From Fibrobacter sp. (GTDB lineage: Bacteria; Fibrobacterota; Fibrobacteria; Fibrobacterales; Fibrobacteraceae): 36,484 bases of DNA. The translations under genes and the position numbers were made by a program. Shown here piece by piece: positions 14,719 through 22,840 of the stretch; the stretch's first letter is position 1, and every line of letters starts with the position of its first letter. The notes under the pieces were generated by a model. The model was not told the DNA's origin, ran no database searches, and saw only the letters and a list, made by a program, of their open reading frames with translations. The stretch covers positions 1 to 36,484 of the forward strand of contig JAKSIL010000026.1 in assembly GCA_024398815.1 (NCBI GenBank), in the 5' to 3' direction.

Positions 14719-17580
14719 ATGAAAAAGTCTTGGCTTGGAGTTGCGGGTTCAGCAGCTCTCGTTTTCGGCCTTTTTGCCTGTTCCGGTGAAGATGGTGCCG
14801 ATGGTATTAATGGTAAAGATGGCCAGAACGGCCTTAATGGGGTGAGTTGCGAAGTTGCTGCCCTTAAGTCCGGCAACGGCTACAAGGTGCTTTGCGACGG
14901 CGACTCCGTCGGTGTGCTTTTGAATGGCGCTGATGGTGAAGACGGTGCCAAGGGTGACACTGGCGCAGCCGGTAAAGACGGTGCCAAGGGTGACACTGGC
15001 GCAGCCGGTAAAGACGGTGCCAAGGGCGATCCGGGTGAAAAAGGTAGTACCGGCGATGACGGAACGAGCTGCACGGTGGATACTCTTGCCAAGCAGGTCG
15101 GTTTCAAGGTGCTTTGCGATGGCGATTCCGTCGGTGTTCTCTTGAATGGCGTCCCTGGTGAAAGCTGCACCACGAGCGAAGCCGACGACGGTATAGCCAT
15201 CACATGCGGCTCCACGACTACTATCGTGAAGAACGGTGCGAACGGCACGAGTTGCACTGCAGAAGAAAACGCGACGAAGACGGGCTTTGTGCTAAGTTGC
15301 GGCGGCAAGGTTGTCGGGACCATCCTCAACGGTTCGAACGGCGTGAACGGCACGAGTTGCTCTGCAGAAGAAAATGCCACGAAGACGGGCTTTGATTTGA
15401 CATGCGACGGAAAGAAGGTCGGGACCATCCTCAACGGTTCGAACGGTGCGAACGGCAAGAGTTGCACGGCGAGCGTGAATGCCGATGGCGACTTTGACCT
15501 TGAGTGCGATGGCAAAAAGGTTGGCACCATCAAGAATGGTGAAGCGGGAGCTAGCTGCACGACGGCGGATTCCCTCGTGTCTGGCAAGAAGGTCGGCGTG
15601 AAGGTCACCTGCGGTGATGCTACGACGTTCCTTGCCAATGGAACTGATGGCGCCAATGGTTCCGGCTGCTATGCCAAGGACACTTTGGATGCCGGTGTAA
15701 AGATTGGCGTGAACATCTTCTGCGGTGCCTCCGTCAACTTCGTTGCAAATGGCGAGAACGGTGCACCGGGTGCCGCGGGCACAAGCTGCACGACGGCAGA
15801 TTCCCTCGTATCTGGCAAGAAGGTCGGCGTGAAGGTCACCTGCGGTGAAGCTGTGGTTCTTGTAGAAAACGGTATCGATGGCATTAATGGTGATAATTGT
15901 TCCCTTAGCGATGATGGCCTGGGTACTGTGACCATTACCTGCGGCGAGAAATCTGCTAAAATCACTAAGGCCCTTTGCGGTAATGTTCCTTTTGACCCGG
16001 CAACCTCCTGGTGCGAAGAGACTGCAGAAGGACCTACGGTTGCTGCAAAGTGCAATGGCGAACCGTTTGATCGCGCTGCTAAGTTCTGCGCGAATGATGT
16101 TTTGTACGATCTTTGCAATGATAAAAACGGTAACCCGACCACCTACGACCCGGAAACGGAATTCTGCTACGTTTGGGGAACCTTGGTGTCTGTAGTTATG
16201 CCGAAGTGCGAAGATTTGGAAACTGGTGAAGTGCGTGAATATGATTATATGGGGAATCTCGAATTCTGTTCCGATGACAATAAAATACATCCGCTTTGCA
16301 TAGTTGCAGGTGCTTCGGGCACAAATGAATATGAGTACAAGGCGACTACGCAGTTCTGCCATGAAAACGTTATTTATGAAAAATGCGAAAGAGACGGCGT
16401 TTTGGATGAATACAATCCTGAAACGGAATTCTGCTTTGAAGGTGTGGTTTATGGAAAGTGCAAGGTCGTTGCGGGAAAGTCTAGTTTTGAATCTGTGGAA
16501 TACAATCCGAGCACGGAATTCTGTGTTGAAAGGGATGCTGTTTACAGCAAGTGCAATGGCGAAACCTATGACCCTCAAAACAAGGTTTGCGTAACCAAGA
16601 CGACTCCGGCGTATGTTGCTGACAAACTTTGCGGTGGAGTTGCCTTGGATACAGCAACGCAGTTCTGCCACAATGGCGTCGCCTACGATTACTGCTCTGG
16701 AACGCGGCCTATCATTTATTTGCGAACCGGTTGCGGGACAACCCCGGTTTATTTGACCTATAATCCTGACGAACAATACTGTGCTCACACGACTTTAACA
16801 ATAAAAGCGGTTACTTGCACGTCTACCGACTATCCGACTGCAAAAACGAAACCTGTTTGCGGAACTACCTCCTATAACCCCAACGACACTTTGTGCGATA
16901 GCCGCGACAACCAGATGTACCCCATTGCGACCGTGGGTACGCAGACTTGGATGGCCCAGAACCTGAATTTCAGTACGGACGTCGAATCCTGGGAGTCCGA
17001 GGAAGGCAATGCCCGCTATGGCCGCCTTTACACATGGGCAACGGTCATGGGCTTGGACGATTATTACAATAGCCATAGTGTAGATGGTTCCGATTACAAC
17101 CTTGCACTTGATGACCCGAAGTACAAAACGGCCATCAATATTGGTGGAAATGTACAGGGAATTTGCCCTGCAGGTTGGCATGTTCCGAAAACTAAGGACT
17201 ATATTGACTTGATAAAGAATGTCAGTTCCGGTGTAACTATGGAATCTAAGACCGCGAGTGATGGTGCACCGCAAGCTTGGTTTAAGAATACGAGACAGTA
17301 TTTTGTGGATGGCTCTGATTGGTCTGGTTCTGTTTCTGGATCCAATCCGTACAATTTGTCTTTTGTTCCATCGGGAGATAACACTAAAGCAAACGGTCGT
17401 ACCACGGCTTATTTAGGAACGCAGGGTATGTGGTTTATTGGAGAAGAAGTAGATGACACCGCTCCTTATACAACAAACCAGACTACATCGATCTTTACAA
17501 TCTTGAATAGCAGTACTTCTGTAGTGATTACCGGTACATACAAAGCGTTTGGTATGGCTGTCCGCTGTGTCAAGGATTAA
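14719..17580 (+). CDS. Collagen-like, Cys-repeat FISUMP-domain lipoprotein
   Basis: A 953-residue lipoprotein with lipobox LFAC (Cys21), so probably anchored in the outer membrane. From N to C: Gly-X-Y collagen-like segments (GKDGAKGDTGAAG units, encoded by 36-bp direct repeats) alternate with roughly 40-residue repeats holding two cysteines (SCTAEENATKTGF, then CDGKKVGTILNG). A Cys-rich stretch of YNPETEFC-type repeats follows (about residues 415-720). The FISUMP domain (TIGR02145) spans about 730-953: TVGTQTWMAQNLNF, GRLYTWATVMG, CPAGWHVPKTKDY, ending AVRCVKD. Its function is unknown; a surface stalk with a terminal domain, perhaps adhesive, is an inference. RBS AAGGAG lies 7 nt before the ATG. 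Confidence 0.88.
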   Translation: MKKSWLGVAGSAALVFGLFACSGEDGADGINGKDGQNGLNGVSCEVAALKSGNGYKVLCDGDSVGVLLNGADGEDGAKGDTGAAGKDGAKGDTGAAGKDGAKGDPGEKGSTGDDGTSCTVDTLAKQVGFKVLCDGDSVGVLLNGVPGESCTTSEADDGIAITCGSTTTIVKNGANGTSCTAEENATKTGFVLSCGGKVVGTILNGSNGVNGTSCSAEENATKTGFDLTCDGKKVGTILNGSNGANGKSCTASVNADGDFDLECDGKKVGTIKNGEAGASCTTADSLVSGKKVGVKVTCGDATTFLANGTDGANGSGCYAKDTLDAGVKIGVNIFCGASVNFVANGENGAPGAAGTSCTTADSLVSGKKVGVKVTCGEAVVLVENGIDGINGDNCSLSDDGLGTVTITCGEKSAKITKALCGNVPFDPATSWCEETAEGPTVAAKCNGEPFDRAAKFCANDVLYDLCNDKNGNPTTYDPETEFCYVWGTLVSVVMPKCEDLETGEVREYDYMGNLEFCSDDNKIHPLCIVAGASGTNEYEYKATTQFCHENVIYEKCERDGVLDEYNPETEFCFEGVVYGKCKVVAGKSSFESVEYNPSTEFCVERDAVYSKCNGETYDPQNKVCVTKTTPAYVADKLCGGVALDTATQFCHNGVAYDYCSGTRPIIYLRTGCGTTPVYLTYNPDEQYCAHTTLTIKAVTCTSTDYPTAKTKPVCGTTSYNPNDTLCDSRDNQMYPIATVGTQTWMAQNLNFSTDVESWESEEGNARYGRLYTWATVMGLDDYYNSHSVDGSDYNLALDDPKYKTAINIGGNVQGICPAGWHVPKTKDYIDLIKNVSSGVTMESKTASDGAPQAWFKNTRQYFVDGSDWSGSVSGSNPYNLSFVPSGDNTKANGRTTAYLGTQGMWFIGEEVDDTAPYTTNQTTSIFTILNSSTSVVITGTYKAFGMAVRCVKD
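14941..15030 (+). repeat. 36-bp tandem repeats coding collagen-like segment
   Basis: Two identical 36-bp units (14941-14976, 14977-15012) and a partial third encode the 12-residue unit DGAKGDTGAAGK. Such in-frame repeats can change in number by slippage without breaking the gene. Confidence 0.85.
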
Positions 17581-17611
17581 ATCTTGAACGCTTCGTGACA
17601 AGTTAAAATTC

Positions 17612-17650
17612 AAAACGGGTTGCCGCAAATGCGACGGCCCGTTTTTTTTT
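17612..17650 (+). terminator. Rho-independent terminator
   Basis: An outer stem AAAACGGG/CCCGTTTT with an inner CGC/GCG pairing is followed by nine T (17642-17650), 31 bp after the FISUMP lipoprotein stop. Confidence 0.85.
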
Positions 17651-17666
17651 ACAAACAACTTACAAA

Positions 17667-17760
17667 TTGACCCTTTACAAAATTCACCCTTATTCTATAT
17701 TCCTGACCGAGCGTTCAAAAACCTCCGTGAGCACCTGAAAATTCAGGTGCTTTTCTGTTT
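17667..17760 (+). promoter_or_regulatory. Candidate promoter and short hairpin leader or small RNA
   Basis: TTGACC (17667-17672), an 18-bp spacer and TATTCT (17691-17696) resemble a promoter. About 30 bases on, a perfect 9-bp stem (17730-17738 with 17743-17751) is followed by a T-rich run. The transcript would be only about 55 nt if it ends there, either a small RNA or an attenuated leader for the nuclease gene at 17855. The promoter overlaps two imperfect 15-bp direct repeats (ACAAATTGACCCTT type). Confidence 0.4.
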
Positions 17761-17854
17761 TGCAAAAAAAATGTGGCTTTAAAAAAGGCTAAGTGTGCCT
17801 TGATTAAAGTTGACCTTGAAAACAACAGAACAAAAACAAATATGGAGGTTCTTT

Positions 17855-18841
17855 ATGAACAGAAATCAATATGCAGAAATGCTCAAGGAAATTCATGAAA
17901 CCCGCGTGAGCGGTGGCGATGTGGCAGCCTGTATTGCAAAGTACTGCAAACGCTACAAGTTCGCGTATCTTTACAATGATGCCGTGTTCCGGATGTTTTT
18001 CGGAAATCCAGAATATGTGAAGTGGACCATCGATTTCTTGAATGCGGCCATCAAGTTGGATGGTCCGGATTGCATTTCGGAACTCACTTTTGTCGATCCG
18101 TCTCTTCCGGGAGGTCCGTTTTCCAAGGAAATCCGCTCGGATTTGGTAGCGGAAGATCCTGAGCATAACCGCATCGTTCTTGAAATTCAACACAAGGATT
18201 CGGCTGATTTTCCGGATCGCATCGTGTATTATACTTCCAAGCATACTGCGGCGAGCAAACTCCCTGGCGAAGTCTACAAATTGCGGGATTTGAATTTCGT
18301 TGTGCTTCAGATGTTTGATGCCTATTCTGATTCCAAGCGATATCGCCATGAGGTTTGCTTCAGGAACGAGGACGGTAAACGCTATTTTGACAAGCAGACG
18401 CTGATTCTTGTGGAATTGCAGAAATTCTATGAAAACAGTTATAATGCCGACAATAGTCCGCTCGCTCAATGGCTTCGCGCTATCGAGTTCGTCAATAACG
18501 AGAACGAGGGTGCATTGGCTGGAAACCCCTATGTGGAGGTCTTGCAAAAATTTGCCAAATTGAGTAACTTTAGTATAGACTTCTTCTTGTCGGAGGCTAA
18601 AGACATGGTCGATCGCGAATATGAACTTTCCATTGAACGTCGTGAGGCGCGTAAGGAAGGCCTCGCAGAGGGCCGTGCAGAGGGCCGTGCAGAAGGGCGT
18701 GCTGAGGGCCGTGCTGAAGGTCGTGCTGAGGGCCGTGCAGAAGGGCAAAACGCGACGCTAGAAGCAATGCGCAAGTTGGGAGTCCCGGAAGAAAAAATTC
18801 GGGAAGCCGAGGCTTTGTTGAAGTCTGGCTCCGCTGTTTAG
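17855..18841 (+). CDS. Rpn family PD-(D/E)XK nuclease (TIGR01784-like) with EGRA repeat tail
   Basis: A 328-residue protein of the Rpn/PD-(D/E)XK nuclease-transposase family. The N-terminal part has YLYNDAVFRMFFGNPEY and the nuclease core RSDLVAED then IVLEIQHKD (Asp96, Glu110, Gln112). The middle has AASKLPGEVYKLRDLNFVVLQ. A C-terminal run of EGRA units (about residues 268-298, encoded by 12-bp direct repeats) ends in a short helix (LEAMRKLGVPEEKIREAEALL). E. coli Rpn proteins are DNA nucleases linked to recombination and phage defence. The RBS GGAGG at 17844-17848 fixes the start. A second strong RBS and in-frame ATG lie inside the gene (see the 18592-18841 entry). Confidence 0.88.
   Translation: MNRNQYAEMLKEIHETRVSGGDVAACIAKYCKRYKFAYLYNDAVFRMFFGNPEYVKWTIDFLNAAIKLDGPDCISELTFVDPSLPGGPFSKEIRSDLVAEDPEHNRIVLEIQHKDSADFPDRIVYYTSKHTAASKLPGEVYKLRDLNFVVLQMFDAYSDSKRYRHEVCFRNEDGKRYFDKQTLILVELQKFYENSYNADNSPLAQWLRAIEFVNNENEGALAGNPYVEVLQKFAKLSNFSIDFFLSEAKDMVDREYELSIERREARKEGLAEGRAEGRAEGRAEGRAEGRAEGRAEGQNATLEAMRKLGVPEEKIREAEALLKSGSAV
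18592..18841 (+). other. Possible intragenic start for a C-terminal short Rpn product
   Basis: GGAGG at 18592-18596 is followed after 8 nt by an in-frame ATG at 18605 (residue 251 of the Rpn protein). Use of this start would give a 78-residue protein made of a short charged segment (MVDREYELSIERRE), the EGRA repeats and the C-terminal helix, without the nuclease core. In E. coli, rpn genes are known to encode short in-frame C-terminal products that inhibit the full-length toxin. Translation here is an inference from the ideal spacing. Confidence 0.45.
18658..18750 (+). repeat. 12-bp direct repeats coding EGRA units
   Basis: About seven near-identical 12-bp units of the form GAGGGCCGTGCA encode Glu-Gly-Arg-Ala. 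The repeat number is probably variable among strains, and length changes keep the frame. Confidence 0.85.
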
Positions 18842-18861
18842 TATCCTTATATTTGTAGATG

Positions 18862-18899
18862 AAAAGTCCCCGGGGCGATAGCCTCGGAGACTTTTAAAT
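18862..18899. terminator. Long terminator hairpin between convergent genes
   Basis: A 15-bp stem (18862-18876 with 18881-18895, two wobbles) with a GATA loop starts AAAAGTC and ends GACTTTT. It sits between the convergent Rpn and citrate synthase genes and can serve both strands. Confidence 0.8.
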
Positions 18900-18939
18900 T
18901 TGTGGTGCGTTTTAATCGCCTGGCGCTGCGCTCGCCCTG

Positions 18940-20229
18940 CTATCTTTTATCGCGGTCGACCCAAGGGCGTTCCGTGTAGCCGGTGTAAATCTGGCGCGGG
19001 CGGTTAATCTTGCTCATCGGGTCGTCGTGCATTTCCTTCCAGTGGGCAATCCAGCCGGGGAGTCGCCCAATCGCGAACATCACGGTGAGCATGTTCGTGG
19101 GAATGCCCATGGCGCGGTAGAGAATGCCAGAGTAGAAGTCCACGTTCGGATAAAGCTTGCGCTCGATGAAGTATTCGTCCTTGAGGGCTGCGTCTTCGAG
19201 TTTCAGGGCGATGTCCAGGAGCGGGTCGTTTACATGTTCACGTTCGAACACCTGGTACATGAGTTTCTTCAGAACCTTGGCGCGCGGGTCGTAACTTTTG
19301 TACACGCGGTGGCCGAATCCGGAAAGACGGAACGGGTCGTTCTTGTCCTTGGCCTTGGCCATCACTTGTTCAATAGTCATGCCGCTTTGCTGGATGCGCA
19401 GAAGCGTCTCGAGCACTGCCTGGTTGGCGCCACCGTGGAGCGGGCCCCACAAGGCGCAGATGCCGGCGCAAATGCTTGCGTAAAGGTTAGCCTGCGAACT
19501 GCCCACCATACGCACGGTAGATGTGGAGCAGTTCTGTTCATGGTCGGCGTGAACAATCAAGAGCGTGTTCAGGGCCTTTTCCATGATCGGATCCGGGTGG
19601 TACGGACGAGCCTTGCTGCTGAACATCATGTTCAGGAAGTTACTGCAGTAACTGCGTTCGGCTTCCGGGTACACGAACGGTTCGCCGATGCTTGCCTTGT
19701 ACGAGAAGGCGGCGATGGTGCGAATCTTCGAGATGAGGCCTGCTGTCGTGAGTTCGAAGGCGCTTGCGATGTTTTCGTCGTCGTAGAAGCGCGGGGTGAA
19801 AAGGCCCACGGCGTTCACCACGGAACTGAGAATGCCCATGGGGTGGGCTCCCGGCGGCATTTCCCTAAAGAAGTGCAGCAGGTTTTCGTGCAACAGGGCG
19901 TTTTCTGTCAAAAGTGTGCGGAAATGGCTGAGTTGTTCCTGGTTCGGGAGTTCACCGTAAATCAGGAGCCATGCCGTTTCGGGGAAGGTCGCCTTTTCGG
20001 CGAGGTCTTCGATGGAGTAACCGCGGTAGCGGAGAATGCCGTGCTCGCCGTCCACGTACGTGATGGCGCTCTTGGTACTGCCGGTGTTCAGGTAGCCGTA
20101 GTCGAGTGTTACGAGGCCGGAATCCTTGCGGAGTTTGCTCACGTCAAGGCCGTGCTCATGTTCGGTACCCTCAATGACGGGGAGTTCGTAACTCTTTCCG
20201 TCGTAATTCAAGGTTGCAATATCGGACAT
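18940..20229 (-). CDS. gltA: Citrate synthase
   Basis: A 429-residue type II citrate synthase, condensing acetyl-CoA and oxaloacetate to citrate. Motifs visible are the N-terminal strand region DYGYLNTGSTKSAITYVDGE, the three catalytic residues in LIVHADHEQN, WGPLHGGANQ and LYPNVDFYSG, and the substrate-binding GFGHRVYKSYDPRA. Length is that of the hexameric bacterial type. RBS AGGAG lies 6 nt before the ATG at 20229. The upstream gene on the same strand is an aminotransferase 117 bp away, so co-transcription is possible. Confidence 0.96.
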   Translation of the reverse strand: MSDIATLNYDGKSYELPVIEGTEHEHGLDVSKLRKDSGLVTLDYGYLNTGSTKSAITYVDGEHGILRYRGYSIEDLAEKATFPETAWLLIYGELPNQEQLSHFRTLLTENALLHENLLHFFREMPPGAHPMGILSSVVNAVGLFTPRFYDDENIASAFELTTAGLISKIRTIAAFSYKASIGEPFVYPEAERSYCSNFLNMMFSSKARPYHPDPIMEKALNTLLIVHADHEQNCSTSTVRMVGSSQANLYASICAGICALWGPLHGGANQAVLETLLRIQQSGMTIEQVMAKAKDKNDPFRLSGFGHRVYKSYDPRAKVLKKLMYQVFEREHVNDPLLDIALKLEDAALKDEYFIERKLYPNVDFYSGILYRAMGIPTNMLTVMFAIGRLPGWIAHWKEMHDDPMSKINRPRQIYTGYTERPWVDRDKR

Positions 20230-20240
20230 TGATTCTCCTG

Positions 20241-20272
20241 TTAAAGGCTTGAGGTTCGAGGCTTGAGGCTCG
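20241..20272. repeat. 14-bp tandem repeat between citrate synthase and aminotransferase genes
   Basis: The unit GGCTTGAGGYTCGA occurs twice in a row around 20246-20273, followed by a partial third. A related TCAAATCTCCAGTTTCGAGTC stretch lies at about 20324-20344. These CTCGAG/TTGAGG-rich repeats look like an intergenic repeat family, not a regulatory site I can name. Confidence 0.5.
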
Positions 20273-20346
20273 AGGTATTGCTGCTTTCATAAGAGCGTTT
20301 TTCGCTCCATGGTTGCCCTTAGTCTCAAATCTCCAGTTTCGAGTCT

Positions 20347-21642
20347 CTATTTTTTCATTTCCATTACACAATTATAAATATTTTCGAACAGCTTTCCGAG
20401 TTTTTCGGTCGGAACGGCGCTGAAGGCAACACGGATAAGGCCCGAAAGCATGATGGTGCCCGTGCTGTAGTCCTTGATGAGCTTCTGGCGGAGTTCTTCG
20501 GCATCGACACCGAGCGGCTTTACGCACATGAAGTAGCCGCTGTTGCACGGCATGGCTTCGAAGGCCTGCTTGTATTCCGGGTGGGCGGCCAAGGTTTCCT
20601 TGATGATGTCGTAGCGCTTCTTGAGGGTCGCGTACTTTTCTTCCTTCTGCTGCAGGTATTCCGGGCTCTGGTAGGCGGCGAGCAAAATCTTCTGGCTGAT
20701 GGAGGGTGCGTTACTGATGTTTCCACGGACGGTACCGGCGGCCTTGTCTTCCAAGGCCTTGAGCTGTGCGGCGGTGGCGCCCTTGAAGCCGAAACTCATG
20801 AAGCCCACGCGGAAGCCCCATACGTAGTCTTCCTTGGTCGGGCCGTCAAGCTTTACGGCGAGGAGGTTTTCGTTGGCATCCACGAGCTTTGCAAAGAGCG
20901 ATTCCTTGGTGACGCCGTCTTCGTACACGAGTCCGAAGTAGGCATCGTCGAGAAGCACCACGAGCTTGCTACCGGCAGCGGCGCATTCGGTGAGAATCTT
21001 CGTGATTTCGACGGCTTCCTTTTCCGTGGCGGTGTAGCCGGTCGGGTTGTTCGGGAAGTTCAGGAGCACGACCTTCTTTTCGGCCTTGCTTTGGGCGAGG
21101 GCGGCCTTGAGGGCTTCGGTATCGAAACCGCCGTTCTTGAAGGTGTTGAAAGTCTTGATTTTTGCGCCACGGCTGTTTTCAAAGACGAGTTCGTAGTTGT
21201 CCCAGTAGAGGTCCGGGATGATGACTTCGTCGCCAGCGTCGAGGAACATGTAGCCGGCGCAGCTGATGGCGTGGGTGAGGGCGCAAGAGACGACCGGGTT
21301 CGAGAATTCCTTCGTGGCGAGGCTCGGGTTCTTGCGGATGATCTGTTCCTTCCACATCTTGCGGAGGTCCGGGTTACCGAAGCTCGGGGCGTAGAGGAAG
21401 GACTGTTTGGGGAGGTTCAGGGACTTGAGAACGCAATCCAAAACGAGCGGGCTTCCGTCATCTTCGAGGGCGGTACCGATGGTTGCATTGATTTCAGAAC
21501 CCTTGGCTTCGGCGCCTTGGCCCAAAATGCCCTTGCGCGGGAAGAAAATAGCCTTGCCCTGTTCAGAGAGCATGCTGAAAACGCTGCAGCCGTTTGCGGA
21601 AAGATCCGCGTTCAAAGATTCGGCGAGAGGATTGTAGTTCAT
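20347..21642 (-). CDS. PLP-dependent aminotransferase, class I/II
   Basis: A 431-residue fold-type I aminotransferase. Visible are NFPNNPTGYTATE (substrate and PLP contact), VVLLDDAYFGLVYEDG (PLP aspartate and tyrosine), the PLP lysine in LDGPTKEDYVWGFRVGF, and the C-terminal arginine region GLIRVAFSAVP. It probably transfers amino groups between glutamate and a 2-oxo acid; aspartate or aromatic amino acids are the usual substrates, but this cannot be fixed here. The ATG at 21642 is preceded by AAAGGACT; an upstream in-frame ATG at 21702 would add a proline-rich stretch and is less likely. Confidence 0.85.
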   Translation of the reverse strand: MNYNPLAESLNADLSANGCSVFSMLSEQGKAIFFPRKGILGQGAEAKGSEINATIGTALEDDGSPLVLDCVLKSLNLPKQSFLYAPSFGNPDLRKMWKEQIIRKNPSLATKEFSNPVVSCALTHAISCAGYMFLDAGDEVIIPDLYWDNYELVFENSRGAKIKTFNTFKNGGFDTEALKAALAQSKAEKKVVLLNFPNNPTGYTATEKEAVEITKILTECAAAGSKLVVLLDDAYFGLVYEDGVTKESLFAKLVDANENLLAVKLDGPTKEDYVWGFRVGFMSFGFKGATAAQLKALEDKAAGTVRGNISNAPSISQKILLAAYQSPEYLQQKEEKYATLKKRYDIIKETLAAHPEYKQAFEAMPCNSGYFMCVKPLGVDAEELRQKLIKDYSTGTIMLSGLIRVAFSAVPTEKLGKLFENIYNCVMEMKK

Positions 21643-21750
21643 TTCATTAGTCCTTTTGAAATTTTCCGCGGCAAATTTAGAAAATCGGGGGGGTGGTGGC
21701 AAGGACGAGGGGCTTTTAAATTACATTTGAAAAGTAAAGCGAGGGTTCCT

Positions 21751-22800
21751 ATGAAAATCGGTTTGGAAATTGGCTGTGTGGCGCTATTTGTGGGTTTGTT
21801 TTTTATCGCCTGCAGTAATTTTGAAGGCTATTCCTCTGACTCTATTGTGTCAACGGAGTTCTACTCGTCTTTAGTTTACGAGGCCGTGGAAATTCCTGTC
21901 GAAGTTCCAAAAGATACGCTGGGCGATTCTCTGACCGTTAAGAAAGATGACGAACTGAAGGACAGTGTCGCCAAGGCTGACGACGAACAGAATGACTCTA
22001 TCCCCGCGGTCGACATTCCGCCAGTAGAACCAAAAGATTCCTTCATTACTTTGGATAGTGCAGCATGTGCAGAAATCAGGTCCACGAAAAACGACTTCGT
22101 CCCTTTGGAAAATGTCCTTCCGTGTGTCATGGAAAATGAAAAGGTCGCCTTTATCGTTCGCCACGGGGAACGAGAATACTACGAATCTGGCACCGATGAC
22201 CATTTGAATGAAATTGGAGTGATGCAGGCCTTCCGGCTGGGTGAAAAGTTGAAGGCCTATCCGGATTTCTATTACATGCACTCCTATTACATCCGCACCA
22301 TGGAAACGGCTTACTATGTCGCCGAAGGCAAGGGGCAAAAAGTGGAAGCCTTCACTCGCGAAAATAGCGATACGCTAGTGCACGAAATGACGGACGACCT
22401 GCTGTATAACTGGTATGTGAAGGACTACGCTTACGAGCACGTCTGTTCGCCGAACGGGGGCCTCGCCTCGCTTACGAAAATGGCTTACGAAACGGAAGAT
22501 TATTACTGCAACTTGGGCTTCTACAATGCCAAGGAGCGTACGCTTGAATTTGTCAAAAAGTATTTTACGTACAACAGAATGCATGACATTACATTCGCTG
22601 TAACTCACGACTATTTCGTGGCGCCGATGGTTATCGCCATTACGGATGGCGAAATCGGGATGGATTACCACAACCACAGTGGCGACGATTACTACTGGCC
22701 GAACTTCCTTTCGGGAGCGGCTGTTATTGTCGACGATAAGGACAATGTCACCATGGTCCCTGTGAAGGGGCTTGAAAGCGGTCGTCAGGGAGTGCACTGA
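21751..22800 (+). CDS. Histidine phosphatase superfamily lipoprotein
   Basis: A 349-residue lipoprotein with lipobox FIAC (Cys21), an acidic, Asp/Lys/Ser-rich linker (about residues 30-100) and a histidine phosphatase domain. The phospho-accepting His138 is in FIVRHGEREYYESG, and the second histidine is in FAVTHDYFVAP. The central region has YYIRTMETAYYVAEG, a typical arginine-bearing helix. It could dephosphorylate extracellular phospho-compounds at the cell surface; the substrate is unknown. The RBS is GCGAGGG before the ATG. It is divergent from the aminotransferase gene, with 108 bp between the start codons. Confidence 0.82.
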   Translation: MKIGLEIGCVALFVGLFFIACSNFEGYSSDSIVSTEFYSSLVYEAVEIPVEVPKDTLGDSLTVKKDDELKDSVAKADDEQNDSIPAVDIPPVEPKDSFITLDSAACAEIRSTKNDFVPLENVLPCVMENEKVAFIVRHGEREYYESGTDDHLNEIGVMQAFRLGEKLKAYPDFYYMHSYYIRTMETAYYVAEGKGQKVEAFTRENSDTLVHEMTDDLLYNWYVKDYAYEHVCSPNGGLASLTKMAYETEDYYCNLGFYNAKERTLEFVKKYFTYNRMHDITFAVTHDYFVAPMVIAITDGEIGMDYHNHSGDDYYWPNFLSGAAVIVDDKDNVTMVPVKGLESGRQGVH

Positions 22801-22802
22801 AA

Positions 22803-22840
22803 ATCCCACCGGATGGGCGGGACTCCAGGTTTAATTTTTT
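22803..22840. terminator. Weak terminator between convergent genes
   Basis: A TCCCACC/GGCGGGA hairpin (about 22804-22822) is followed, after a short gap, by a T-rich stretch ending about 22840. It lies between the phosphatase lipoprotein gene and the minus-strand beta-barrel gene. Confidence 0.45.

Noticed and set aside
15292..16788. 498-residue open frame on the minus strand opposite the collagen-like gene
   Set aside because: It is a by-product of the repetitive plus-strand coding sequence, with no start signal and no family pattern. The plus-strand gene has a lipobox and a FISUMP domain.
19027..20232. 401-residue plus-strand frame opposite citrate synthase
   Set aside because: The minus-strand frame is an unmistakable citrate synthase with all catalytic motifs, so the plus frame is a shadow.
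20581..21750. Long plus-strand open frame upstream of the phosphatase lipoprotein
   Set aside because: It is antisense to the aminotransferase gene. The real start is the ATG at 21751, with a lipoprotein signal peptide.
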